In this document: piece by piece, positions 36,221 through 45,061 of the stretch | Position numbering within the stretch: the stretch's first letter is position 1 | Layout of the letters: each line of letters starts with the position of its first letter | Assembly: GCF_025061645.1 (NCBI RefSeq) | Contig: NZ_JANYMP010000006.1 | Span: 140,422 to 204,421, forward strand | Direction of reading: 5' to 3' | Source: Umezawaea endophytica | GTDB lineage: Bacteria > Actinomycetota > Actinomycetes > Mycobacteriales > Pseudonocardiaceae | DNA length: 64,000 nucleotides | Notes under the pieces: model-generated | The model's database searches: none | Told to the model about the DNA's origin: nothing | Seen by the model: only the letters and a program-made list of their open reading frames with translations | Made by a program: the position numbers and the translations under genes

Positions 36221-36278
36221 GCGGAAGTCGAAACAAGCCCGTCCCCCATCGGCAACAGGGGCTCGGAAGCCTGGGGCG

Positions 36279-37382
36279 ATGGAGCCCACGGGGAAGACCA
36301 CACCGCTGACCTGGCGACTGCGCGTCCAGCTCGACGACAGTCCCGGCGCCCTCGCCAGGGTCACCATCCGGCTCGCCGAACGCGACTGCAACGTGCTCGC
36401 CCTGTCGGTCATCCCGGTGCCCGGCGGCGTGATCGACGAGATCGTCGTGCAGGCCGCGCCCGGCCTGCTGCCCGCCGACCTGGTAGAGGCGATCCGCGCC
36501 GAGGGCGGCCGGTGCACCGGCATCACGAACGCCGACCTGCGCGACCTGGTCGACGCCCCGACGGCGGCCCTGCGCGCGGCGGGCAACGCCGTCCGCCACC
36601 CCGGTAGCGCCTGTGCCGCGTTGCGCGCCGTGCTGGCCGCGGACTCGGTCGTGGTGCTGCCCGTCGGGACCGAGGGCGACCTGGACGACGAGAAGCCCGG
36701 CCACCACGTCCGCCTGCTGACCCGCGACGGCCTGGTCGTCGTCGCGCGGCGCGGCTGGTCGCCGTTCACGCAGGTCGAGCTGGCACGGGCGGCGGCGCTG
36801 ATCGACCTGCTCGACGAGTCCGGCGCGCCGACGCCGCGGCCGACCGCGATGATCAGCGCGGACGGCATGGCGCTGGTGCTGCGGCCGGGTGGCGCGGCCG
36901 ACGAGGCGGCCGTGGCGGCCCTGCACACCCGGTGCTCGATGCGCACGCTGTTCACCCGCTACCACTCCGGGATGCGCACGCTGCCGCGCCGCTGGCTGCA
37001 CCGGCTGCTCAGCCCGCCGCGGGGCGCGACCGTGGTGGCGCAGTGCGCGGACCAGGTCGTGGCGCTCGGCCAGGTGATCCGGACGTCCACTCCGGACAGC
37101 GCGGAGATCTCCCTGCTCGTCGAGGACGCGTGGCAGCACCGCGGTGTGGGCACGGCCCTGCTGTGCGCGCTGGCCGACACCGCTCGCGCGGCGGGGTACC
37201 GCGAGCTCGTGGCGTGGTGCCTGCCGTCGGAGACCGGGCTCGTGCGCACGGCTGCCCGCGCGGGCCTGGAAACCGCCGTGCGACGGGAGGACGGGTTGCT
37301 CAGGCTGTCCATCACGCCCACTCCCGCGCCGCTGCGCACGCCTGCCGGCGCAACTCCCGCGCAAATCGGTGGAACTCGCTGA
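36279..37382 (+). CDS. ACT-domain GNAT acetyltransferase
   Basis: 367 residues. Residues ~10-80 (RLRVQLDDSPGALARVTIRLAERDCNVLAL) are an ACT ligand-binding domain. The C-terminal ~170 form a GNAT domain with the acetyl-CoA loop EDAWQHRGVGTALLCALADTA. Several actinobacterial lysine acetyltransferases join an amino-acid-binding domain (often ACT) to GNAT, so that an amino acid such as Asn or Cys controls protein acetylation. By analogy this is a candidate amino-acid-gated protein acetyltransferase. Substrates are unknown. It lies just upstream of cebR in the same direction. Confidence 0.85.
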   Translation: MEPTGKTTPLTWRLRVQLDDSPGALARVTIRLAERDCNVLALSVIPVPGGVIDEIVVQAAPGLLPADLVEAIRAEGGRCTGITNADLRDLVDAPTAALRAAGNAVRHPGSACAALRAVLAADSVVVLPVGTEGDLDDEKPGHHVRLLTRDGLVVVARRGWSPFTQVELARAAALIDLLDESGAPTPRPTAMISADGMALVLRPGGAADEAAVAALHTRCSMRTLFTRYHSGMRTLPRRWLHRLLSPPRGATVVAQCADQVVALGQVIRTSTPDSAEISLLVEDAWQHRGVGTALLCALADTARAAGYRELVAWCLPSETGLVRTAARAGLETAVRREDGLLRLSITPTPAPLRTPAGATPAQIGGTR

Positions 37383-37392
37383 CCGCGAACTG

Positions 37393-37406
37393 TGGGAGCG
37401 CTCCCG
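37393..37406. promoter_or_regulatory. CebR box upstream of cebR
   Basis: TGGGAGCGCTCCCG differs in only the last base from TGGGAGCGCTCCCA, the known CebR operator of Streptomyces. It lies 58 bases upstream of the cebR start, so cebR is probably autoregulated. Confidence 0.85.
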
Positions 37407-37463
37407 AGCGGGGCTGATCCGGCTAAGCTGAGCCGGTTCGTCGATCGCCGAGGAGTGGTGCCC

Positions 37464-38495
37464 GTGTCCGTCCAACCGCAGCGCGCGGCGCGACCCACCC
37501 TGGAGGACGTCGCCGAGAGGGCGGGCGTGTCGAGGGCGACGGCGTCGAGGGTGCTGAACTCGTCGCCGAGGGTCAGCCCCGAGGCGCACGAAGCGGTGAC
37601 GGCCGCGGTGGTGGAACTGGGGTACACGCCGAACCACGCGGCCCGCTCGCTGGTCACCCGGCGCACGGACGCGGTCGCGGTCGTGTTCTCCGAGCCGGAG
37701 CCCAAGATCTTCGACGACCCGCACTTCGGCCAGTTGATCAGGGCCGCGGCTCGCGCGCTCGCCGCGGCGGACGTCCAGATGGTCCTGATGCTCGTGCACT
37801 CCCCCGAGGACCAGGCGCGCGCCGAGCGCTTCCTGGCGGGCGGCCACGTCGACGGCGCCCTGCTGTTCGCGCCGCACAAGGGCGACCAGTTGCCGTCCGT
37901 CGCGAGGAAACTCCCGCTGCCGGTCGTGTACGCGGGTCGCCCGTGGGGTCCGCTGCGCGGCCTGCACCTGGTCGACAACGACAACATCGGCGGCGCGGTC
38001 GTCGCGACCGAGCACCTGTTGTCGTTGGGGCGCAAGAAGATCGTCAGCGTCACGGGCACGGTCGACGAGTACTCGTCCATCGATCGGGTCGAGGGCTGGC
38101 GCACTGCCGTCGGCGCGGACGAGGCCGAGACCGCGTTGATGACCGAGAGCGGCAACTTCGACCGCGAGGGCGGCAAGCGGGCGATGGCCGCGCTGCTGGA
38201 CCGCGTGCCGGACCTGGACGCCGCGTTCGTGGCGAGCGACCTGATGGCGGCGGGCGCGCTGGACGCGCTGCGCGAGGCGGGCAAGCGCGTGCCGGAGGAC
38301 GTGGCCGTGGTGGGCTTCGACGACCACCCGCTGATAGCCCCGCACACCGAGCCGCCGCTGACGACGATCAAGCAGGACTCGAACGACCAGGTCGCCCACA
38401 TGGTGACCCACCTGCTGCGCCTGCTGCGCGACGAACCGGTCCGGGCTCGCCGCGAAGTGCTGCCGACGATTCTCGTGCGCCGCCAGTCGACTTGA
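37464..38495 (+). CDS. cebR: LacI-family repressor of cellobiose use
   Basis: 343 residues. The LacI helix-turn-helix is TLEDVAERAGVSRATASRVLN, with hinge LGYTPNHAARSLVTRR. A periplasmic-binding-protein-like sensor domain follows (HVDGALLFAPH, VVYAGRP, VDNDNIGGAVVATEHLL, VVGFDDHPLIAP). GTG 37464 is chosen with GAGGAG eight bases before. The two canonical CebR boxes (at its own promoter and before cebE), plus bglC and the cebEFG-like transporter nearby, identify it as CebR. That protein is released from DNA by cellobiose or cellotriose. Confidence 0.9.
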   Translation: MSVQPQRAARPTLEDVAERAGVSRATASRVLNSSPRVSPEAHEAVTAAVVELGYTPNHAARSLVTRRTDAVAVVFSEPEPKIFDDPHFGQLIRAAARALAAADVQMVLMLVHSPEDQARAERFLAGGHVDGALLFAPHKGDQLPSVARKLPLPVVYAGRPWGPLRGLHLVDNDNIGGAVVATEHLLSLGRKKIVSVTGTVDEYSSIDRVEGWRTAVGADEAETALMTESGNFDREGGKRAMAALLDRVPDLDAAFVASDLMAAGALDALREAGKRVPEDVAVVGFDDHPLIAPHTEPPLTTIKQDSNDQVAHMVTHLLRLLRDEPVRARREVLPTILVRRQST

Positions 38496-39015
38496 TGCCA
38501 CCATCGGGCGATATTGTTGCTACCCGATGTGCCGTTACCGATTAATAGTCACTCTTTCGAGCGTTTCTCATTCTTGCCCACAACGGCCGTAATTGTCGGA
38601 CCCCGCGAGTAATGTGGAAATCGGGGGACCCCCTGGGCGGGGGACCCTTGTTTGGTCGTGAGCGCGTGGTGGTGGGAAAGGTCATTTCCGCATGATCATT
38701 CATCGGCGCGCGGGAAAAGGGTTCACGATCTGCTTCGACCGACTTCCGGGCGTACGGGGGACGGCGTCCGAGGCCTGAGCACGGGACACCGCTCGACAGG
38801 GTGTCGAGTCCGCGGGCGGGGTGTCCGACCCGCGCGGGAGCGGGGTGCCGGAACGCCGTCATTCCACGCGACCGGTTGTCGGTGCAAACAACTCTGCGTA
38901 GGTCTCGCCCGGAATATCCATTCCGAATGAATTGAGGGGTGCCCCGGCCCGACAGCCGCGACACCCCTCAAGCCCTGGACGAGGGACCCGTGCGGGCCCC
39001 TCGTCACCTCCTGCC
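38496..39015. other. Gene-free stretch between cebR and bglC
   Basis: 520 bases between convergent genes. The first ~100 are A/T-richer. A hairpin at 38978-39005 sits just after bglC. Open frames on both strands have no ribosome site and no recognisable product. I see no RNA gene. Confidence 0.5.
38978..39005 (-). terminator. Hairpin after bglC
   Basis: GACGAGGG at 38978-38985 pairs with CCCTCGTC at 38998-39005. The inner CCCG/CGGG can extend the stem. It begins 11 bases past the bglC stop on the minus strand. Confidence 0.6.
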
Positions 39016-40476
39016 CTACTCCACCTCGTACCCGGTGGCGGGAATCGAATTGCGGGCGATGATCCGCGCCAGCGCCGCGCCGCTGCTCTTGACCGTCCGC
39101 TCCTGGGTCTCGTAGTCGACGCGCACGACGCCGAACCGCTGGCTGTACCCCTCGGCCCACTCGAAGTTGTCCAGCAGCGACCACGCGAGGTACCCGCGGA
39201 TGTCGGTGCCCGCCTCGATGGCCCGGTGCACGGCCCGCAGGTGGTCGACCAGGAACGCGAGCCGCTGCGGGTCGTCGACGTGGCCGAGCTCGTCGACCTC
39301 GTCGACGAACGCCGACCCGTTCTCGGTGATCACGATGGGCAGGCCGGGCGCGTCCTGGCCGAGGCGGGTGAGCAGCTCGGCGAACGCGTCGGCGTTCTGC
39401 TCCCAGCCGAAGCTGGTCAGCTCGCCGCGCGGGTCGAGCAGGTCGACGCCGCGCAGACCGGGGAACGGCCCGTCGGACACGGCCTCGGGGTCGGCGGCGG
39501 GCGCGACGCGGGTCGGGCTGTAGTAGTTCACGCCCAGGAAGTCGATCGGCGTGGCGATGACGTCGAGGTCGCCGTCCTGGACCACGCGCTGCCAGTCGCC
39601 GAGCCACGCGACGTCGTCGACGACGTCGGCCGGGTAGCCGCGGCCGAGCACCGGGTCGAGGAAGATCCGGTTGTGCAGGCCGTCGACCTTGCGCACGGCG
39701 TCCAGCGAGGCCGTGTCATCGTTGTCAGCCTTGCCCTGCGTGAAGTTCAGGACCAGCGAGAACCGGTGTTCCGCCGTGGCCTGCTCGCGCATGGCCCGCG
39801 TGGCGAGGCCGTGGGCGAGGAGGAGGTGGTGCATGGCCTCCAGCGACGCCTTGGAGTCCGTGAGACCGGGCGCGTGGTTGCCCTTGTGGTGGCCCAGGAA
39901 CGCCGAGCACCACGGCTCGTTGAGCGTGCTCCACAGCTTGACCCGGTCGCCGAGCCTGCCGAACACGACCTGCGCGTACTCGGCGAACCGGTACGCGGTG
40001 TCGCGGTTGCGCCAGCCGCCCTGGTCCTCCAGCCACTGCGGGAGGTCCCAGTGGTAGAGCGTGGCGACGGGCTGGATGCCCTTGGCCAGCAACTGGTCGA
40101 CGAGCCTGTCGTAGAACGCCAACCCGCGCGGCTCGACCGCACCGTCGGCAGCGGGCACGATCCGCGGCCACGCGACGGAGAAGCGGTAGGCCGCCAGGCC
40201 GAGCTGCGACATCAGCTCGACGTCCTCGGCCGACCGGTTGTAGTGGTCGCAGGCGGGGTCGCCGTTGTCACCGTTCAGCACCTTGCCCGGCGTGGCGGCG
40301 AAGGTGTCCCAGATGGACGGCGTGCGACCGTCCACGGTGGTCGAGCCCTCGATCTGGAACGCGGCGGTGGCCGCGCCCCAGGTGAAGTCCGCCGGGAAGC
40401 GGAGGGTGTCGGAGGCGAGGTCGACGGCGGACGCGGGGGCCCGCCCGACTCGGCTGTCCGGATCGGTGGTGGTCAT
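39016..40476 (-). CDS. bglC: Family 1 beta-glucosidase
   Basis: 486 residues, typical GH1 length. Acid/base Glu187 is in STLNEPW and nucleophile Glu385 in VITENG. FTWGAATAAFQIEGS and HWDLPQWL are GH1 marks. No signal peptide, so it is cytoplasmic and hydrolyses imported cellobiose or cellodextrins to glucose, as BglC does in Streptomyces. ATG 40474-40476 is the natural start; the longer open frame runs into the insertion element. In Streptomyces bglC follows cebG directly. Here the TnpB element separates them, so any read-through transcription from cebEFG must cross it. No clear CebR box lies in the remaining bglC upstream DNA. Confidence 0.93.
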   Translation of the reverse strand: MTTTDPDSRVGRAPASAVDLASDTLRFPADFTWGAATAAFQIEGSTTVDGRTPSIWDTFAATPGKVLNGDNGDPACDHYNRSAEDVELMSQLGLAAYRFSVAWPRIVPAADGAVEPRGLAFYDRLVDQLLAKGIQPVATLYHWDLPQWLEDQGGWRNRDTAYRFAEYAQVVFGRLGDRVKLWSTLNEPWCSAFLGHHKGNHAPGLTDSKASLEAMHHLLLAHGLATRAMREQATAEHRFSLVLNFTQGKADNDDTASLDAVRKVDGLHNRIFLDPVLGRGYPADVVDDVAWLGDWQRVVQDGDLDVIATPIDFLGVNYYSPTRVAPAADPEAVSDGPFPGLRGVDLLDPRGELTSFGWEQNADAFAELLTRLGQDAPGLPIVITENGSAFVDEVDELGHVDDPQRLAFLVDHLRAVHRAIEAGTDIRGYLAWSLLDNFEWAEGYSQRFGVVRVDYETQERTVKSSGAALARIIARNSIPATGYEVE

Positions 40477-40550
40477 CAGGGTGTTGGGCGCGGACGCCCC
40501 CACGTTCAGGCGGGGGAGGAAGCGCCCGCTCCTCTCTCTGGAAATGGGCT

Positions 40551-41814
40551 TGCATGAACATGCGATATGGTGTAACGCATGGGATTGGGGGGCGTGAAGC
40601 GGGCGTTCAAGTTCCGCTTCTACCCGACGCTCGACCAAGCCGAGCAGCTCAGCCGAACCTTCGGCTGCGTCAGGCTGGTCTACAACAAGGCCCTCGAGGA
40701 ACGGACCCGCGTCTACGCGACCGAGTCTCGATCGATGACCTACGGGCAGTCCTCGGCGGCCTTGACGGCGTGGAAGAGGAGCGACGAGTTCGGGTTCCTC
40801 AACGAGGTGTCCAGCGTGCCGTTGCAGCAATCGTTGCGGCACCTCCAGAGCGCGTACTCGGCGTTCTTCGCCAAGCGCTCCAAGCACCCGACCTTCAAGT
40901 CCAAGCGGAAGTCCCGCGCGTCGGCCGAGTACACCCGGTCCGCGTTCACCTACCGCGACGGGCACCTCACCCTCGCCAAACAGGCGGGGCCGCTCGACAT
41001 CAGGTGGTCCAGGCCGCTGCCAGAACGGGCGGAACCGTCCACTGTGACGGTGTCGCGCGACGCGGCCGGCCGTTGGCACGTCTCCGTCCTGGTCGAGGAC
41101 ACGACCCTCCGGCACCTCCCCGTGGTCGACCAGGTCGTCGGACTGGACGTCGGGATCACCACCCTGGCAACCCTGTCCACCGGGGAGAAGATCGACAACC
41201 CGCGGCACGAGCGGGCAGACCGCAGGAAGCTCGCCAAGGCACAACGGGTCCTGGCGAGGAAGGGCAAGGCCACCAACAACCGGGCGAAGGCGCGGGTGAA
41301 GGTCGCTCGGGTGCACGCCCGGATCGCCGACCGGCGCTGCGATCACCTGCACAAGTTGAGCACTCGACTCGTCCGCGAGAACCAAGCGGTCGTGATCGAG
41401 GACCTCAACGTCCGCGCCATGATGGGCAACCGGCGCCTGGCCCGAGCGATCGGTGACGTCGCGTGGTCCGAGTTGCGGTCCATGCTGGAGTACAAGGCCG
41501 TTTGGTACGGCCGAACCGTGGTGGCCGTCAACCGGTGGTTCCCGTCGTCGAAGCTGTGCTCCGCGTGCGGGCAGCGGGTCGAGTCGCTGCCGTTGCACGT
41601 CCGGGAGTGGACGTGCCCGTGCGGCGCGGTGCACGACCGGGACGTGAACGCCGCCCGCAACATCCTCGCCGCCGGGCTGGCGGAGAGGCGAAACGCCTGT
41701 GGAGGGCCGGTGAGACCCGAACCGCGTCAGTGGCAACGGCACGGCCCGGTGAAGCAGGAACCCCGCACCGCGAGGTTCGGGATCCCCGCCCCTCCGGGCG
41801 GCGGCGGAGGTCAA
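40551..41814 (+). mobile_element. TnpB-only IS200/IS605-family element
   Basis: The element carries one gene, tnpB, and no Y1 transposase. The left end has the small palindrome GCATG-AA-CATGC (40552-40563), as in left-end hairpins of this family. The right end reads ATCCCCGCCCCTCCGGGCGG with a 6-bp stem (41786-41791/41796-41801), followed by GGTCAA. TCAA is the cleavage tetranucleotide known at the right end of IS608. The right border is therefore placed at 41814; the left border may lie some bases before 40551. There is no target duplication, as expected. It splits cebEFG from bglC. Confidence 0.75.
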
Positions 41815-41925
41815 CCCTTCAACGCACCCTGCATGATCCCGCCGACGATCTGGCGGGACAGCAGGATGAAGATCGCGACGACCGGCAGCACCGCGAGGGA
41901 TGCGCCGGCGAGCATGAGCGAGTAG
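40579..41925 (+). CDS. tnpB: TnpB RNA-guided nuclease (IS605 OrfB)
   Basis: The N-terminus (KRAFKFRFYPTLDQAEQLSRTFGCVRLVYNK in type) is the TnpB helix-turn-helix/WED region. The RuvC residues are present: Asp190 (GLDVGITT), Glu274 (VVIEDLN) and Asp355 (DRDVNAA). The zinc ribbon is intact (Cys327, Cys330, Cys346, Cys348). TnpB proteins cut DNA guided by an RNA made from the element's right end. The start may be ATG 40579 or GTG 40594. The frame has no stop inside the element and runs ~37 codons into antisense cebG, so the last residues are host sequence. Catalytic residues all look functional. Confidence 0.88.
   Translation: MGLGGVKRAFKFRFYPTLDQAEQLSRTFGCVRLVYNKALEERTRVYATESRSMTYGQSSAALTAWKRSDEFGFLNEVSSVPLQQSLRHLQSAYSAFFAKRSKHPTFKSKRKSRASAEYTRSAFTYRDGHLTLAKQAGPLDIRWSRPLPERAEPSTVTVSRDAAGRWHVSVLVEDTTLRHLPVVDQVVGLDVGITTLATLSTGEKIDNPRHERADRRKLAKAQRVLARKGKATNNRAKARVKVARVHARIADRRCDHLHKLSTRLVRENQAVVIEDLNVRAMMGNRRLARAIGDVAWSELRSMLEYKAVWYGRTVVAVNRWFPSSKLCSACGQRVESLPLHVREWTCPCGAVHDRDVNAARNILAAGLAERRNACGGPVRPEPRQWQRHGPVKQEPRTARFGIPAPPGGGGGQPFNAPCMIPPTIWRDSRMKIATTGSTARDAPASMSE
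41660..41834 (+). ncRNA. Predicted omega (guide) RNA of TnpB
   Basis: In TnpB systems the guide RNA overlaps the 3' end of tnpB, ends with the right-end hairpin and TCAA, and continues into flanking DNA that serves as the guide. By that rule the guide here is 41815-41834, the last codons of cebG. The 5' limit is a rough guess. Expression and folding cannot be confirmed by reading. Confidence 0.4.
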
Positions 41926-42698
41926 TCGGTGTAGTAGCCGCTGGCCAGTGCCGACAGCGCGACCTGGACGGTCGGGCTGTCGTTGGGGTCCAGGACGATC
42001 AGCGGCCAGAAGAAGTCGTTCCACGCCGCCATGAACGCGAACATGCCCATGACGGCGGCCTGGGGTCGCACCGCGGGGAGTGCGACGTGCCAGAAGGTGC
42101 GCAACACCGAGCACCCGTCGACTCGCGCGGCCTCGACCAGTTCGTGCGGCACGGACTCCTCGCACGCCTGGCGCATCCAGAACACCGAGAACGCGCCGAT
42201 GAGCGCGGGCACGATGACGGCTTGCAGGGTGCCGTACCAGTCGAGGTCGGACATCAGCAGGTAGAGCGGGATCACGCCGAGCTGGGCGGGCACCATCGAC
42301 GTTCCGATGACGACGAGGAACAGGGAGTTGCGGCCCCGGAACCTCAGACGGGCGAAGGCGAAGCCCGCCAGCGTGCCCAGCAGGACGTTGGAGATCGCCA
42401 CGGTGCCCGCGACGATCAGGGAGTTCGCCATAGCCAGGGAGAAGTCGACGGTGTCGAACACCCTGGTGATGTTCTCGATCAGGTGACCACCCGGCGTCAG
42501 CGGCGGAACGGCCTCGCCCAGGACGGAGTTGTCCTTGCTGGCGACCACGAACGAGAAGTACAGCGGGAACACCGAGGCGAGCAGAACGACCACGAGCAGG
42601 GCGTAGGTGAACGGCCCGGCGTAGTTCGTGGAAGCCTTGCGGCGCTTGAGGTCCCGCCGTGGCTCCACGGCGGGCGGAGGGGTGTCGAGCGCTACCAC
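41811..42698 (-). CDS. cebG: Cellobiose-type ABC transporter permease
   Basis: 295 residues with six membrane helices. The cytoplasmic EAA loop is EAARVDGCSVLRTFWHVALPAVRP. It pairs with the permease upstream for a CUT1-type sugar importer. The protein ends MQGALKG and stops at TGA 41811-41813. That stop codon lies inside the TCAA right end of the TnpB element, so the insertion supplied the present stop. The lost original ending was probably only a residue or so. No ATPase gene is in the locus; Streptomyces uses the shared MsiK. Confidence 0.88.
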   Translation of the reverse strand: MVALDTPPPAVEPRRDLKRRKASTNYAGPFTYALLVVVLLASVFPLYFSFVVASKDNSVLGEAVPPLTPGGHLIENITRVFDTVDFSLAMANSLIVAGTVAISNVLLGTLAGFAFARLRFRGRNSLFLVVIGTSMVPAQLGVIPLYLLMSDLDWYGTLQAVIVPALIGAFSVFWMRQACEESVPHELVEAARVDGCSVLRTFWHVALPAVRPQAAVMGMFAFMAAWNDFFWPLIVLDPNDSPTVQVALSALASGYYTDYSLMLAGASLAVLPVVAIFILLSRQIVGGIMQGALKG

Positions 42699-42707
42699 GG
42701 CTCCCCC

Positions 42708-43664
42708 TCAGCCCTTGGACGCGATGCGTCGCGCCACCGAGAAGTTGATCCCCGCGACGACCAGGACGACGAGGAAGAGGACCCAGGCGATCGTCGCCGC
42801 GTAACCGGCGTCGAACAACCGGAACCCCTTCTCGTACAGGTACATCACCAGGGTCTGGAACTGGCGGTCCGAGCCGCCGGTGCCGGTCGCCGTGCCGCCG
42901 GGGTCGAAGAGCTGCGGCTCCACGAAGAGCTGCAAGCCGCCGATCGTCGACGTGATCACGGTGAACAGGATCGTGGGGCGGATGCTCGGAACCGTGATGG
43001 CCCAGAAGGTCCGCCACCTGGAGGCGCCGTCGATCATCGACGCCTCGTACATGTCGCGCGGCACGGACTGCATGGCCGCCAGGTAGATCAGGGCGTTGTA
43101 GCCGGTCCACCGCCACATCACGATGGAGCTGATCGCCAGGTGCGACGCCCACGTCTCGGCGCGCCAGTCGACCGGGTCGATCCCGACCAGCCCGAGCAGG
43201 TGGTTGACGATGCCGAAGTCGCGTCCGTAGAGCTGGGCGAACACCAGTGCGACGGCGGCGACCGAGATGACGTTCGGCAGCAGGACGCCCGCGCGCCAGA
43301 ACGTCCGGCCGCGCAGGCCGCGGTCGAGGACGGCGGCCAACCCCAGTGCCGCCAGTAGCTGCGGCACGGTCGACAGCACGAACAGGCTCAACGTGTTGAA
43401 GAGGGCGTTCCAGAAGTTGGCGTCGCCCAGGAGGGTGGCGTAGTTGTCGAGGCCGGTGAAGCCCTGGTCGCCGTCGACGAGCTGCCAGTCGTGCAGCGAC
43501 ACCCACGCGGTGTAGAGCAGCGGGTAGAGCCCGAAGGCGCCGAACACCAGGAAGAACGGTGCGATGACCAGGTAGGGCGTGTACTTGCCGTCCAGCCTCG
43601 CGAGCAGCCACCGCTTGTCGCGGTCGCCGACCGGGGAGGGCGGCGAGGTGGTCTCAAGTGCCAT
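42708..43664 (-). CDS. cebF: Cellobiose-type ABC transporter permease
   Basis: 318 residues, six membrane helices (e.g. YLVIAPFFLVFGAFGLYPLL, LFVLSTVPQLLAALGLAAVL). The EAA loop is EASMIDGASRWRTFWAITVPSIRP. It is the MalF/CebF-type partner of the downstream permease, nine bases apart. It lies downstream of the substrate-binding protein gene in the same operon. Confidence 0.9.
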   Translation of the reverse strand: MALETTSPPSPVGDRDKRWLLARLDGKYTPYLVIAPFFLVFGAFGLYPLLYTAWVSLHDWQLVDGDQGFTGLDNYATLLGDANFWNALFNTLSLFVLSTVPQLLAALGLAAVLDRGLRGRTFWRAGVLLPNVISVAAVALVFAQLYGRDFGIVNHLLGLVGIDPVDWRAETWASHLAISSIVMWRWTGYNALIYLAAMQSVPRDMYEASMIDGASRWRTFWAITVPSIRPTILFTVITSTIGGLQLFVEPQLFDPGGTATGTGGSDRQFQTLVMYLYEKGFRLFDAGYAATIAWVLFLVVLVVAGINFSVARRIASKG

Positions 43665-43739
43665 CCACGGCTCCCGCGGCCGAGGGGGGCGTGGTGCGGA
43701 GCGGGGTCGCGGCCCCGCTCCGCTCGCGGTTGGGCGTCG

Positions 43740-45020
43740 TCACTTGGCGACGTCCCGCGCTTCCTTCAACGCCTGGGCGAACGCGTCCGACGTGTTCTGC
43801 TTGCCCTGCTCGACCCTGGAGAGGGCGTTGCTGAACACCGGGGTCACCTTGGAGTCCTTGGTGCCGCGGTAGGTGGGTTGGAGGCTTTCGGCGGAGTTGC
43901 CGAAGATCTGGCCCACCGGGGCGCTGTTGAAGTACGCGTTGACGGTCGCGGTGACCTCGGGGTCCTTGTAGGCCACGGGTTCGCTCGGCAGGTTGCCGGT
44001 CTCCTTGAAGATCCGCTTCTGCTGCTCGGGGGCGGTCAGCCACTTGGCCAGCTCGTACGCCTCCTTGGGGTGCGAGCCCTGCTTCGGCACGGCCAGGAAG
44101 GAGCCGCCCCAGTTGCCGCCGCCACCGGGCGCGTCCGCGACGTCCCACTTGCCGGCGGCCTCGTCACCGGCGCCAGCCTTGATGAGGGCGAGCGCCCAGG
44201 CGGGGCACGTGGTGGTGGCGAAGGAGGCCTGCTTCAGCGCGACGTTCCACTCCTGGCTGAACGGGGGGAGCGCGCCGGTCTGCTTCTTCTCGCCGAGGCT
44301 CGCCGCGAGGGTGAAGGCGTCGCTGACCTTGGTGTTCTTCTCGCCGATGTAGGAGTCGTCCGCCTTGGCGAAGTACCCCTCCTCGGTCTGGTCGAGGATC
44401 GCCTTGTAGACGTTGAGGGCCGTGTCGACGAACTTCACGTTCGGCGTCTGGTCGGTGAAGGTCTGCGCGGTGGCGACGTAGTCCTGCCAGGTCGGCCACA
44501 GCTTGCCGACCTCTTCGCGGTCGACGGGCAGGCCCGCGGCCTCGAACAGGTCGCGCCGGTAGCAGAGGGCGAGGCTGCCCATGTCCGTGCCGAGCCCGAG
44601 CACGAAGTTCCCGTCGTCGGCGGTGCCCTGGTTCCACTTCCAGGCGGCCCACTGGCCAGAGAGGTCCTTAGCGCCGTAGTCCGCGAGGTTCACGAACTTG
44701 TCCTTGGACTGGCGGAACTGGGCGACGTTGCCCTCTTCGATGGCCACGATGTCCGCGGCGCCGCGCCCGCCGGCGAGCTGCGTGGCGAGCTGGGTGTGGT
44801 GCTGCTCCATCTTGACCTTGCGCTGCTCGACCTCGACGTTCGGGTGCGCGGCCTGGTACTCCTTGAGCAGCGTGTCGTACCCGAAGTCGGAGAAGACACC
44901 GATGGACAGCTTGACCTTGCCGTCCGAGCCCCCCGCTTCTCCCCCGCACGCCGCGGCGCTCGTCACGGCCACGGCGGCCACCACGGCCAGTGCCGCACGA
45001 CCGACCAGAGTCCTGCTCAT
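43740..45020 (-). CDS. cebE: Sugar-binding lipoprotein of the ABC transporter
   Basis: 426 residues from ATG 45018-45020 with GAGGAGGA upstream. The signal peptide ends in the lipobox SAAAC, so Cys25 would be lipidated. The mature part is a family 1 extracellular solute-binding protein (LSIGVFSDFGYDTLLKEYQAAHPNVEVE, QLAGGRGAADIVAIEEG, PPFSQEW). Gene order and the CebR box 42 bases upstream identify it as the cellobiose/cellotriose-binding CebE. Confidence 0.9.
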   Translation of the reverse strand: MSRTLVGRAALAVVAAVAVTSAAACGGEAGGSDGKVKLSIGVFSDFGYDTLLKEYQAAHPNVEVEQRKVKMEQHHTQLATQLAGGRGAADIVAIEEGNVAQFRQSKDKFVNLADYGAKDLSGQWAAWKWNQGTADDGNFVLGLGTDMGSLALCYRRDLFEAAGLPVDREEVGKLWPTWQDYVATAQTFTDQTPNVKFVDTALNVYKAILDQTEEGYFAKADDSYIGEKNTKVSDAFTLAASLGEKKQTGALPPFSQEWNVALKQASFATTTCPAWALALIKAGAGDEAAGKWDVADAPGGGGNWGGSFLAVPKQGSHPKEAYELAKWLTAPEQQKRIFKETGNLPSEPVAYKDPEVTATVNAYFNSAPVGQIFGNSAESLQPTYRGTKDSKVTPVFSNALSRVEQGKQNTSDAFAQALKEARDVAK

Positions 45021-45061
45021 CCGTCCTCCTCGACGCGCTCCTCCTGCGTGGACCGAAGCAG

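Noticed and set aside
38542..38964. 140-codon minus-strand frame between cebR and bglC
   Set aside because: No ribosome site, no recognisable product, mixed composition. It is treated as intergenic.
40477..40550. CebR box upstream of bglC
   Set aside because: The best candidate (GAGGAAGCGCCCGCTCCTC) is only loosely symmetric and does not keep the central GAGCGCTC core.
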